Shown: in pieces, positions 33,303 to 46,564 of the stretch
Position numbering within the stretch: position 1 is the stretch's first letter
Layout of the letters: every line of letters starts with the position of its first letter
NCBI GenBank assembly: GCA_021613335.1
Contig: JAJTWR010000314.1
Coordinates: 1,965,001 to 2,029,000 of the forward strand
Source of the DNA: Whitmania pigra
Lineage: Eukaryota; Annelida; Clitellata; Hirudinida; Haemopidae
Direction: 5' to 3'
Length of the DNA: 64,000 nt
Program-made: the position numbers and the translations under genes
The notes under the pieces: model-generated
Told to the model about the DNA's origin: nothing
The model's input: only the letters and a program-made list of their open reading frames with translations
Databases searched by the model: none

Positions 33303-33569
33303 GATAATAGAAATTTGTTTTTAGTTATTTATGCTTAGCGTATTCGTACAAAATAATTTCTTTTTTGGCGTATTGTTAATCAAGATGGAATTGGAAACTT
33401 GATGCTTTCGACTACTCTTGTTGTATATCGTGATCCAAAATGATTAAGGCGTCCGAAAGACTGCAAATGTGAATTTAAATTACATTGCATTATTTTATAT
33501 AAAGTTAATAAAATTAAGACTGAAAAATTGTCTTAACAAATCGATTAACTTGTGAGTCATACTCCTAAA

Positions 33570-34115
33570 AATTAGTCCGTCGAATCCAAGGAGTTTATTG
33601 GAATTTGATTCCACTTCTTTAAAAAAAATCTGCTTTTGTCATGCGCTTCCGTTCTTAATTCAATACACGGATGATCTACGGATTGATTGTCATTGATTGA
33701 TATCGCGTTTCGTGTGATTGATATTAGCACTTTTTGATTATATGAGCTGAAAATGGTATGACTGAAGTGGTTGAATCTCAATTGAGAAATTGAAATTGAA
33801 TTTGGTTGAAATTAGTGGCTATCAGAAGATTATTTTTTGATTCATTCACAGACATTTAATTGGTCGTCATCTTCATCATTTCTGTTTGCAGGGATTTCTG
33901 ATTCGACGTCTGTTTACATCATCGCAGCTGTTTGTACTCCTCCACTCCAATAAACTCCCTCGCTTGTGCTTGCTATCTCTCCTGTTTGTCGGTAATTTTT
34001 ATCACTGTAGGTTTTCCCAGTGTTGTAATTTTGAAAATGTTTCTGGTATGTCAGGAAATGAAGAAAGAAACTTGTGCATTGTTGTTCCTTTTCCGCTCTT
34101 TTTGTAATTATTTCA
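33570..34115. repeat. Duplicated LRR-module upstream segment, without the hAT insertion
   Basis: Homologous to 18487-18907 plus 19972-20165. At about 33923-33940 the sequence CATCATCGCAGCTGTTTG corresponds to the point where copy 1 has the hAT element, and it has only one copy of the target 8-mer (two substitutions). It is therefore the pre-insertion state and also marks the far end of the duplicated module split by the retrotransposons. Confidence 0.8.
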
Positions 34116-34637
34116 ACATCACAACAACATCACAACAACAACAACAACATTGGTTTTTGTTATTGGTCAAATTATTATTATGTATTAAGCCAAATTTGAA
34201 CATGACGATGATGAGGATGAATGTGATGACGGGTATGAGAATGCAGGGGTTCCAAAAAATAAGAACCATTTGATTTATGACCATCTACCCTCTCAACTTC
34301 CATTACCATCTCACTCTCTTGAAACTTTTTTGTACCTCCTTCTCATCAGCATCACCGTAATATCATTATCATCATCATCGTCATCATCATGCAACAATAG
34401 TAACAAATTATTCTTTAAACATGACTATAACTTTATTAACAACAATTTTTGTCAGTCTTTATTGTTCAAAATGTTGCTCTTCATCGCCATCTTTCTTCTC
34501 ACCACCGATGTGTTTCCTGTCCTGGAAGTGGATGGGCGAAATAATTGATGAGTGCCCGCGATGAAGACGACGACGACGACGTTTGTTGACGTACTGTTTT
34601 CCAAACCTCGCGAATGGAAAGTATTTATGGTATTGTC
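34116..34637. other. Intergenic, CAA/CAT-rich
   Basis: Short CAACAA and TCATCATC runs only. The open frames here are short and cross into the following microsatellite. No gene supported. Confidence 0.4.
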
Positions 34638-35113
<476 letters not shown>

Positions 35114-36149
35114 ATGAGTTGATTTTAAACTGGAAAAATAAGAATGTTGGATGACTTCGGAGTGATTGGAAGCTGAATTTGACGGAAATGACTCGAAAAG
35201 GTAAATTGAATGGCAATGCGTTTAGTAAAAGATAGGACTGTATTGGAAGGCAGCACAAACGCATCTAGGATCCTTGGCGCCTTGGTCGAATCTGATGATT
35301 TGGCGCCCCCTTAATTAGTATTATTAATTTATTATCCTATTTTGAAAATTAGGTGCTTTCCTCCAGCTGAATATTATTAATTTGCCGCCACCTAGACACG
35401 GCGTCCATATAAAGGATGAGACTGAGGTAGGAAGTGGAACTTTCAAAAAGAAGAGAAGTGTTTTCGTTTCCAGTTTTTGGATCTTGTGATGCTACTGTGG
35501 GTCTACTTTTAAATTGAGAGGTTGTTTATCAATGAGGTTGTTTACTTTTATTTATTTAGGTTTTTAATTTATTTCTTCAAACCATTTGGCATTTTTCAAA
35601 GGGTAGAAGTTTAATTATCAATTCAATTAAATGATCGTTGGTTTTAAACATATTTACGTTCAATTTATTAGGATTTTTTTTATATTTAATTTATTATAAT
35701 AAATTTATTGTATTAAATACTTTGGTCTAATTTAAATGTTTAAATGCATTTACGATCTAGGCATTCTCCAGCATAAAACAAATCTTACTATTTAGTATAA
35801 TAAGAATGTTACAGACATTATTGATAATGTTATTATTGTTGTTATAATTTCAGTTGTTATTATTACAGTTGTTGTTATTGTAGTTGGTGCTTTTATAGTT
35901 CTTATTAAAGTTGTTTTGATCATAAATAATTACAATGACGTTCTATAAATAAAATAGTCTTATTCCGTTTAAAAATTAGACGAGTCTTTTTTGACGATGA
36001 CGATGATGATAATGATTAGTCTAGTCAAACATTAACGTTACACGCATTAGTACATGCTTGAAACAAATATTAAAATAAATTATTAAAAATATTTAATAAA
36101 GGAAAAACGACAACTGATCATAACCATTCATCAGAGACAAGCGGTAAAT
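35114..36149. other. Intergenic upstream of the filamin-repeat gene
   Basis: AT-rich, with no exon recognised. In particular, no calponin-homology (actin-binding) exon is seen here. Confidence 0.5.
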
Positions 36150-36400
36150 ATGGACTCATTACCAGACGAGTTGACAGTAAACGGGGATGGTTCCTTGTCC
36201 GTCAGACACAAGGCAGACGATATTGGGCCTCATGAGATGTTTCTCAGTTTCAATGAGTGCATCCTTGACGGTAATTATATTATAATAATTATTATTATTG
36301 TTGGTGATGATGATGATTATTATTATTACTATTATTTTTTTTTTTATTTATTTAAAAAAAATTTATTTATTTATTTATTATTATTATTTTCATTATTATT

Positions 36401-36433
<33 letters not shown>

Positions 36434-37925
36434 TTACCCGATCATCCACCAATCTATCCACGCATCTACCCATCCATAGGCACTCCACTAAGGATCAACG
36501 TGGCTTCAGTTAATGACGATCAGAAACTTTCCATTTTTGGACCTGGATTGACGTACGCATACTGTGGAAAAACCCAGGATTTCTTCATTCTCACTAAGCT
36601 CAACAAAGGTTGCTGAAAACTGAATAATAATCATTTTAAAACTATGATATTAATTTTTAATTAATATAATATATATGTATTCAATTTAATACATCTCGTT
36701 TAATTGTAATATATAACTATGGTAATTGTCTAATTATGGCAGTTAAGTAATTACTAAAATTAATTTAAAAAGTTCCCTAATCTCAGCCACTTCCAATTTA
36801 ATTCCAGCTTTAAACGCAGCTTTTATCCAAACCATAATCATAGCACTATATATATATTATTTAAATAATATATTATTTAACCTACATAATAGTATAACAT
36901 TACGTAAAAACTTACATAAAACAAACCTTACTATACAAATATATTAAAATTATGTAAATAATATTATTAATAAATATAATATATAATAGTATTATTTATA
37001 TATAATATGTATATTTTATTTACACCAAAATTCCTACACGATACAACGAATCCATCCGTATTTTACAAAAAAAAATTGTGCAGAAGAATATTTTCAACAT
37101 GAGGTTTAAAAAATATTATTTTTTAATCCTGACAAATTATTCCGAACCTTTGTTGAAGGAGATATTAAAATTTAATTACAATTTTTTTTATAAAAAGTGT
37201 TGTCTTTCTATTTTCAAAATTCTTTACAGAAATTATTTATAATTTCGTGCCGGGAGAACCTGATTTATCATTCAATTGTGGTTGATTCATCTGCTACTGA
37301 AGATAATTCGATTATCTCAATCAGTGCTCGTCGAATTTAAAAAATTTAAATTGTTAATTATATTTTAATTTATTCATTTATCCCGATAAGGATTTCAATC
37401 TCAAACAATCAATTGTTTTATTTTTCTTTCTCTCGAACTAAGTCACTGATAACCTCCCAATGTTTGAGTAGATTGCATCGCTTTCATTATTCCAACCATT
37501 AAACCATCCGTCCATCTATCCATCTATCTATCCATCCATCCATCCAATCTTTCGATCACTCTTCCATCAATCCAGGTAATCTCGACGTTTCCATGGACGG
37601 TCCGAGCCCAGTTGACTTGAAGAGGAAATTGGTTCCAGGTAACGACAGCCTCATCAAGTTTGAATACATCGCCTTCTGCCCAGGTGATTATCAGATAGAG
37701 GTCAAGTTCAAAAGTGAACCTGTTGAGAGATCGCCCTTCAGCGTCAAAGTGGCAGGTTAGTAACTTATAATTATTATTTTTGATTGAGTTGTTATTATTG
37801 TAATTATTATAATCTATTATAATCTATTATAATATTGCTACATGCTAGTTCTAATAACAACAACATTGGAATAATAATAATAATTAATATTAATAATAAT
37901 AATATTTAATAATAATAATAATAAT

Positions 37926-38021
<96 letters not shown>

Positions 38022-38024
38022 TAA

Positions 38025-38123
<99 letters not shown>

Positions 38124-38141
38124 CATAATAATAATAATAAT

Positions 38142-38191
<50 letters not shown>

Positions 38192-40169
38192 TGATGTCTT
38201 AATGATCTTCCAGGAGAGGGCAAGAAGAGATGCCAAATTCTCATCCAAGAACCGAGTGACCTCAACCTGGGCATAAAGATGAATCAACTCAAAGATGTTT
38301 CTGCTGTCCTCACTTCGCCCGACGGAACACCGGAGTCCTGCTTTTTGAAGATCATCAAGGACGAATATCTAGGTCAGTTCGGCCACTGTCATTCGAGGTC
38401 ACTGTTTCAATGCGGGACCCATTCATTTAGTCCAGTGAATTATTTATTTCCCCAGTAAATAATATTTATTTACTAGAAGAATCGGGAGCTCATTAAATTC
38501 CTCATGAATATTCATGACCAGGTGTGACTTCCTTCCAACCAAAGACCAAGGGAGCTTACGTCTTACACCTGGAAGAAGACTCCGTGCCACATCCGCGTTC
38601 TCCAATCGAAATCAAAGTCGGCGATCGAGATATAGGAAACGCTTCAAAGGTCAAGGTTCAAGGACGCCTCAGGCAAGGCCAGGCTGGAGTCTGGAATGAT
38701 ATCAAAGTGGACTGCAGTGGCGCAGGTAGATGACATCATCAATATCAAAATTTTCAACTTAATCACAATCAGCATTAAAATCATCACCATCATCATCATC
38801 ATCAGGCTATGGCGAACTGGTGGTCACTATAGAGGGCAGTCACAATACGGAGTTCCAGTCGAGGTCAGAGGGTAAAGTTCATATCGTCGAGTACAAACCT
38901 CATGAACCAGGCGCCTACCAGATGTTCATCCTGTTTGCCGATGAACCGGTGCCGGGTCAGCTCCTTGTTTATTTGTAAACAAACAATGTTTGTAATAATA
39001 CAATAAAACGAATAATTTAAACAATAAAACTAACAATGATCTTAAAATAGAATCGGATACCTATTTTGCTTTAAAGATATGTCAACATTTGTTAAATAAT
39101 TTAGTGAGATATTCATTTAAATATTAGTGCTTCAGATGCTTCTTAATATTATTTAACAAATATAATTATTATTAACTATAATATATTTATATAATACAAT
39201 AACGTTAATACATTTTATCTTATAAAAGTAATATATCCTAATATTACAATATTATCATTAATATTAATAATATTAATTACCTATTTTTTAAACGAATTTT
39301 CTAAATATAGGAGCGCCATTTTTGCTCGAAGTTGGAGGTCAGCCATCGGGTAAAATGCGTACTGTCGTATCGAGGCAGATCCAGTCGTGTGAGGTCGTCG
39401 CGCCAAACACCAAGGCCAACCTCATGATGACACTTCCAGGTGGGTGAAGTGGTCTTTTTCTCAGGTGTTAATGTGGACATAAAATTAAAGATTTTAAAGA
39501 TTATATGCAGAACGGGTAAAATCGTTTGAACTTATTTGACTTTTAAGACTATAAAAATATTTGTAATTTGTAATGTTTGTTTGTATGTTTTTATTTTATT
39601 AATTTAATTATTATTTATTATTTTATTTATTTAATCACATTTCAATGCATACAAAATAAATATATTAACCTGATAAGCAGTATTCCAACAGTATTATTCC
39701 AACACTAACCCTGGTTCTAATCTCTGACCCAGACATCAACCCTCTTGACCTGGAAGCCAACATCACCTGTCCCAGCGGAATCAGTGACCTGTGCGAAATA
39801 AAGGATCACCCCAATAACCTTTACGAGGTCATCTTCACCCCCATAGAGGCTGGTTTGAATGTGATTGGTCTCAAGCAAAGAGGGCTCTACATTACTGGTC
39901 TGCATACATATTGTGCTGATGCTAATTACCAGTTTTAAATGCTCTGATTCATTAACTAATGGTTGTTAATAATATTAATATTATTGTTATCAACTTCATG
40001 TACATTAACATGCGTTTGTGTGAGTTTATCTCTTTGTTAGACATTTGTTTGGAATAATCAACAATCTTTATTTTATTTTTATTGTTAATTTTACTATTTT
40101 GTTAATAATTGAACGATTAATAAAATTGGTAAAATATTTAATATTATTTTGTTTTATTATTATTTCTAA

Positions 40170-40247
<78 letters not shown>

Positions 40248-43239
40248 CAGTTTTGAATAAAAATATTTTGCATTATTCAAATACTTATATTATTCTAATG
40301 AGGTTCAACTTCAAACAGGAAGTCCCATCCAGTTCACAGTTGGAAAAACCCCTTATGGGGGCATCCACAAAATCGAAGTCAGTGGTGCTGGAATTGAAAG
40401 GGGTTACGTCGGGGTCAAACGTTCGTTTATTAACATGATTATTGTTAATACACTAAAAATAATAAAAATAATAAAAGTAATAAAAAAATCAAAATATTAT
40501 TGGTTTACTTCATAAATAGATGAATACCAAGGTATTAGTAAATATCAATTATTTAAATAATTACAAATAGTATCTACTAAATATCATTCGAATAATTAAA
40601 ATTATTATTTACTAGATAGTATTATTATTATTGGGTCTCTAATAAAACAATAACAACAGCTAACAACAAACCGTATTGGCCAACCGCAGATTACTTCAAC
40701 ATCTACTTTAGAGAGGCTGGTCCAGGGTTACTGAGTGTGGCAATGGACGGACCATCAAAACCCGAACTTACCCTCCAAGACAACGGCACGGGATATGCCG
40801 CGGTGTCCTATGTCGTCCAGGAATCTGGTAACCAATGAGATGTTTCCAGTTTTAAGCAGGCTGTCATTGAATGCCATTGGTTAATGTTAATGATGTAACC
40901 AATACATTACGAATGTTGCCAACCCTTTGTCTGTATTGGATGTATCGGATGTTAATGAGATCAGAAGTTAATCAATATCCATTTGAAACTGTAATCTATT
41001 TTTTTTCTACTTTAAAGTAAATATTATGAATAGAGTTTCGTTGGTGATGATAATGGACGTGGTAGCTCATTTTATTAATCTAGGCAACTACAGGATCGGA
41101 ATAATGTACGATGGATTCCACATATCCGGTTCACCGTTCAAGGTCGCTCTAGATGAACAGTTTAAGGAAGCCAAGATCGTTACCGTTCAGGGTATCAAGG
41201 ACAGAGGGGCTGAGGTCTGATGACTTCCTTATTAAATAAAATTAAATATTTATTTCTAAAATAGTTCAATTAACACTATGTATATATGAAATATATGTGA
41301 ATATTATTCTGTTACTAATACTTAATTATTTTTTTGCTCAACATTTATTTTAATAACCAAAGGTGGACAGAGCCATCACATTTCAGGTCAGCATGAACGG
41401 GTGTCAAGGGTCACTCAAGGTGTACGGAATGGCCCCTTCAGGTGACCTCATGAATGTTAAATAAAATTAATCAGACACTTTTGCTAGAATCATCAATTAT
41501 TTATGGTAAACGTAACAATATCATACGATTACATACTACTACTAATAATAATATATTATATAATAATTTTTTTGTATTAATAATTTAAATATTGATATAT
41601 AATTAATTAATTACTAATATTGATAATATTAATATTGTAAAACTTATATAAATTAAAATTATTATTCTACATTAATACATGCATTAATATTTAAAATATT
41701 TATAATACTAATATCATATAGTATAATATTTATAATATTTTATTTAAGTTTAATAGTTTAATTGTTTAATTGTTTAATTCATTAGGCAACCGCGAAGACA
41801 TTCAAATTCAGGACGCAGAGAAGGACACATACAGTTGCAGATTCGTACCGAAAAGCAACGGAGTTTATCACGTCAACATCACTTGCAATGGAACTCACGT
41901 AACCGGAAGTCCTTTCGCTATTTTGGTCGGAAGGTTGGGGGCCGAGCCAGCCCTGGTGAAAACAAGAGGAAACGGTTTAATCAAGGGCGAAGTGGGTGGG
42001 TGTTATTTGTATTTGCCGCAATCTGATTGGATGATCAAGTTTACCGCCTTAATGGCATAGATTACGGTAAGCGAGCCTTACCGACTATATGCAAGTTCGA
42101 TCATGCTAGTCTAATGAAATTAGAGACATGTTTTACACTGAATCACTATCGTTCACCTGGTAAAATTCTTTTACAGGTAAGAAATGCGGTTTTGACATCG
42201 TCACCGTAAACTGTGGTTCCGGGCCGATGCACGTGACCATACAAGGACCGAGTAGGGTGCCAATCACCTGCACCGAGATAGACGATGGCTACGAATACAG
42301 ATACGTGCCCAGGTGTCCGGGCGAGTATCTGGTCACGGTCAAGTTCTGCAACGTAAACATACCCGGATCGCCCTTTCTTGTCAAAATTATGGGTGAGCCA
42401 ATCAAGTCGCCTGTTATGACGTAATTGTGATTACTGAAGTGTCCGTCGTCATCGTTACGTCACTATTATTATTAATATCATCGCCATCGCCATTATCATC
42501 ACCATCGTCATCGTCAAATGTCATAACAGGATACTCAAGCATCAGAGCTCCTGACTCAAACCAGTCTTCCAGCTCTGTCATTTCCACGGTTGAGAAGAAA
42601 CAAGCGTCGAACAAAAGTCGCTGCTTCATCGGCGATGCCAGCCGAGTGGTTGTCGCTGGTTTGGGACTGAAAAAAGGTTTCATCGGTCGCTCTGCCACCT
42701 TCAGTGTCGACGTGAAAGATGCAGGCATGGTTCACTTGTTTAGGATGTTTTACTTTATTCGTGATGGTTCTATGGCGAGATTGGAACAATTTTTGTTTTT
42801 AAATAATGAACTTTTTGGTTTTATTTAAAAGTCAAACAATATCAAGAAATTTGTTTTTTAAAGTTAAATTTAAAGTTCAAAATTAACTTAGACGATTTTA
42901 GATTTGTTCGCAACAGTTAGTTAATTAAATTAAATCAATTTAAAAATTAATTGACTTTAATTTAAATTAAATTAAAACAAAATTATTAATTTAACATAGT
43001 TAGTATAGTAATATATAACGTTAGTATTAAGATTATTCATTTTATTAGGCCAAGGAATGCTGGCAGTGTCCATGGTCTCTCCAAACGGCAGGCCAGTCAA
43101 AGAGTTGATCTTGAAGAAGCAGAAAGTTGGTAGCTATGCTGGATCTTTCATAGCAGACGAGAGGGGAGACCACGTGATGAACATTCGTTGGGGAAAGGAG
43201 GACATACCCGGAAGTCCGTTTTGCGTACTCGTCATGTGA
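36150..43239 (+). CDS. Filamin-repeat protein (C-terminal filamin or short filamin)
   Basis: Sixteen exons: 36150-36270, 36480-36608, 37576-37755, 38214-38372, 38522-38725, 38806-38955, 39311-39439, 39733-39897, 40319-40420, 40690-40827, 41084-41214, 41363-41441, 41786-41995, 42177-42392, 42530-42724, 43049-43239; 832 residues. Nearly all introns are phase 1. The product is a string of Ig-like filamin repeats, recognised by the end-of-repeat signature (ERSPFSVKVAG, ISGSPFKVAL, VTGSPFAILVG, IPGSPFLVKIMG, IPGSPFCVLVM). The last repeat (DAGQGMLAVS...) ends the protein, as the dimerisation repeat of filamin does. Filamins cross-link actin and scaffold receptors at the membrane; here no CH actin-binding domains are visible. 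The start at 36150 is the first ATG; exons could lie further upstream. The last intron appears to use a GC donor (GCAG|GCATGG). Confidence 0.85.
36270..36440. repeat. AT-rich ATT/TTA microsatellite in filamin intron 1
   Basis: Imperfect ATT tracts separated by T- and A-runs; intronic. Confidence 0.7.
37909..38190. repeat. (AAT)n microsatellite in filamin intron 3
   Basis: About 280 bp of AAT repeat with several one-base breaks, ending about 24 bp before the exon 4 acceptor. Confidence 0.95.
40165..40249. repeat. (ATT)n microsatellite in filamin intron 8
   Basis: Pure ATT tract of about 85 bp, intronic. Confidence 0.95.
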
Positions 43240-44539
43240 CCTCAATAAGGTCAAATTAATTACGTCGCACCAGTTCATCGATTGATGTCACAATCGAAAG
43301 CAAAGGTGGCCTATTGTGAAAATCCTGAAAACGGCGCTTTACACTCGTCGTCACATAATCGTTTTCTGCATTAAGCTTTGCTGATTTTAGACATTTTAAT
43401 CATTTAGACAAGAAGTCGTATGTTTTACTTATCTGGTGGAACTCTAAATACGAAGATATTTCTGAAGAAACTTCGTTGAATCAACGAGAATTTATCGCCA
43501 CTTGAAGAAATTTCCTCAGTTTTGTTGATTGACTCTAGAAATGAAGATCAGGTCTTTAATTCTTAAGATTGCATTATCTGTTCTAAGAAAATGGCCTTCA
43601 TCAATTAGGATTGACCGCGAGACATAGGCTTAGCTAGGGGCAAGATTGATAATGTTAAGCTTTAAGCTGGCTTACCCAATTATCATTTCGAAACCATTGG
43701 CTAATGGGCTGTTTATTTAAAATAACAGCTTGAATAAGCCAACAGTAGAAATAATATTAATTGGTTGTTTGGGGGTATTTTCAACTTTTGCTACAATTTT
43801 AAGAATTAGTCACACAAAGCACTAGGGTAAATTAGCTTTGTCATAAAATCCAACATTTATTCTCAATAAACCCATTGCTTTATATCTTCAGTTTTTTAAA
43901 CATGTTCTTTAAAATAATTTTAGCTAAATATTAAGAAGTTTAGTTAGTCTTTTTCACAAATAATATCCTCTTAACAACCAAAAAGTTTAACTAATAAGTA
44001 GTAACTACTTTAATTTATCAATTTTATAAAAAAAAACAAAATCTTTTGATTTGATAAAATCCTGAAGGAACAAATTTTCGAAAAATTATCAGCTAAGGTC
44101 ATCATTAACTTGGAAGCCAAACGTATAAACCAAATAAAATCAAATAAATCACTTTTTAGTAGAACCACCTCAAATATCAACGCAGTTTGGGATTGAAAAC
44201 CATTTTCAATCAATTCGAAAGATGTCGCTTAGTGGGTCAACAATGGATCGTGCCTCCGCATTGCGGTTGGTTTGGAGACCATCGATCTGTTTGCGTTACG
44301 AAGATTGTTTTCCTCGATGCTCCGTGAATCACATTTGAGATTCTTGAATCACACTCCACTGTCTGGAAGAAGGAGGAATTATTCGGTGAGACGTACAAGT
44401 AGTTTGCATTTCATCTACAAATCATTTTATGAAATTGCTGATATTACCAAGTATTTCGAGGAAATTTTATCGCAGTGTAATGAACTACTTTTTTTAAAGA
44501 TCAATTTCATCGACACTATGATTTCTAACAGGTGACATC
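43240..44539. other. Intergenic, filamin 3' UTR and beyond
   Basis: 1.3 kb with no coding support. A frame at 44272-44535 runs to the edge of the next gene and lacks a family match; part of it may be 5' UTR or an upstream exon of that gene. Confidence 0.4.
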
Positions 44540-45817
44540 ATGAAACGGATGATGTCGATACTACTTTGCGTATATTACGGGGCATTCTGTTTGCTAATAG
44601 CTATGATAGCGAGAGCAAATGAGGCGATCTTTCAAAATGGCGTCTATTACATGCAAGGATCCTCTGGACTCAATATTTCGTTTAATGCCACTTCTGGTAA
44701 GCTGATGGTCAACAGAATTTTAAACCAACCACAAGTTTATCAAATGACTACCATGTCGGTGACCGAAAATTCGACAAGAAAGAATGTTATTGATCAACCT
44801 CTTCAACGAACGGACACCACGACCCTAGAATTGGTTCTTCTGCAGCAGTGGAATACCACGAACAATGGAAGAACTCCTCAACAATTGCTAACACTGGATA
44901 AGTGCAATAACATCACAGACAACCGACCGGGTTGCTACTCATTCTCCTGCCATTTCAACGTGTCATCCATAGAATTTGGAATGTGCTTCGAAAGTAAGAC
45001 TCCATACGATTAGATTACAGCGTCTTTGGTGAAGAACGGCCAAATAAAATTGCCTAATTGAAGTAATTACTTTACAATAAGTTTACCAATATTTTTAACA
45101 ATTTTAGCAAGTGTGGTCCGTATGAAAATCCGAGCCCTTGATTGGCACTGGTGCAACTTGAACGACCAATCGCTCTGTGGATCAGCTTTGTTGGAGATGG
45201 TATTCAAGTTCTGCATCAACAAGGATTTGTCCATAAGCAGAGCTGAGGGACCTGGACTGTTGCCAAATTTTACCACCTTCAATCTTGGATATAAAGAAGC
45301 TTTTGTAAAGTTTGGAAATGTGGTAAGAACTTTTGAGGAATTGACCACGACCATGCACGACTTGTTACAAAGCAGAGGAATTACGCGATGGAAGATATTG
45401 CTGAATGTGGCATATCAGTAGATGCTTTATAATAAGACATGAAATTTTAAAAGAAATAATCATTATTATTCAGATCTTCATAATATAATTACAGCTACGA
45501 GAAATAATTAATGATAACGTTTCTATTATTCCACGCAGTACAATGAAAACAATGACGACCTGTCCTTTTCCAACAGTACCGTCCCTGTACTCACTCTCTC
45601 TAGCACCTACGAGGCAAAGATCAATGTCAGTCTAAACCATTTCATCCCATCCCCTGTAACGAATGTGATGTATGAAATTATTATTGATCCTGGAAACAAA
45701 ACTGAACTCATAAAAGTAATCAGTGCCGCGGGAAAAGTGAAGACCTCTGTTGTGATGTTATCTCTGCTTTGTTGTCTTCACTTTATTGTCAACGCTTTCT
45801 GTGTTCTGCTAAAATAA
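44540..45817 (+). CDS. Secreted, probably GPI-anchored glycoprotein, unrecognised
   Basis: Exons 44540-44993, 45108-45322 and 45539-45817 give 315 residues. An N-terminal signal peptide (MKRMMSILLCVYYGAFCLLIAMIARA) is followed by a Cys-containing ectodomain with many N-glycosylation sequons (NIS, NAT, NST, NTT, NIT, NVS, NFT). The C-terminus is hydrophobic (SVVMLSLLCCLHFIVNAFCVLL) and ends with one Lys, preceded by small residues (SAAG), which fits a GPI-attachment signal better than a stable membrane anchor with a tail. Mid-protein DWHWCNLNDQSLCG may form a disulfide-bonded core. I do not recognise the family. The start ATG follows an acceptor-like CTAACAG. Confidence 0.7.
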
Positions 45818-46564
45818 CTTAAACCTTTTCACATTTTCGGAGGAAAATAATAACTACATTGAAATATCACTTTATGAACTACTTCTACTAAGTGTCATTT
45901 TAAACTAATTAATTATTATTGATTACTTATAGATCTACTTGTTTTTCACATCTAGACATACTCACAATACTATTATTTCCGGTTAATTTAACATTTACCA
46001 TTTAACATTAACCAATGGTTATATAAATCTTTCAAGATATTATAAAAAAAAAGCAATTTTTAAAAACGATTGTCGTGATTTAGTGAGCAATTTCTAATTT
46101 TCCGTATGTGGTCGTACGTTTCTTAGATATTTTCTGGTTTTAGAATTCTGAATAATATCTTTTAAAGTGTATTTAACTTTTTAGTAATGTGAAAGAGTTC
46201 TAAAAACTTTTACTTTTGTCAAATCTTATTAAATTCAGATCAAATGCAAGATTTAAAATGCTCAGACTGTTTAATTAAAATGAAAATATCATTAAACCCC
46301 AACAACATTTGGCCTCTCAGATTATAATCGCATACCGCTCTAAAATAATCAAATGAAAATTTTAATACAGTTCATGTCGTTACCAAGGCAATTTTTTATT
46401 TTTATATAACTGTCGAACAAGCCAAGGCGCTATAAAATATATAAAAATGCTAAAATAATAAAATAACGAGATATTTCAAATGACTTTGTCAATATTGTGT
46501 ACGTCGATAATAAGTTGATTGTTTATAATTTTCCGAAGGCACGTTTTTCCACTTAAACATAAAC
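45818..46564. other. Intergenic, AT-rich
   Basis: No gene or element seen. It should include the 3' UTR of the glycoprotein gene and the promoter of the helicase gene. Confidence 0.5.

Noticed and set aside
42427..42828. Independent 133-residue gene inside the filamin region
   Set aside because: It is filamin exon 15 read into its flanking introns; only 42530-42724 is supported.
44272..44535. Separate small gene upstream of the glycoprotein gene
   Set aside because: No family match, no conserved feature, and it abuts the acceptor-like site before the next ATG; more likely UTR.
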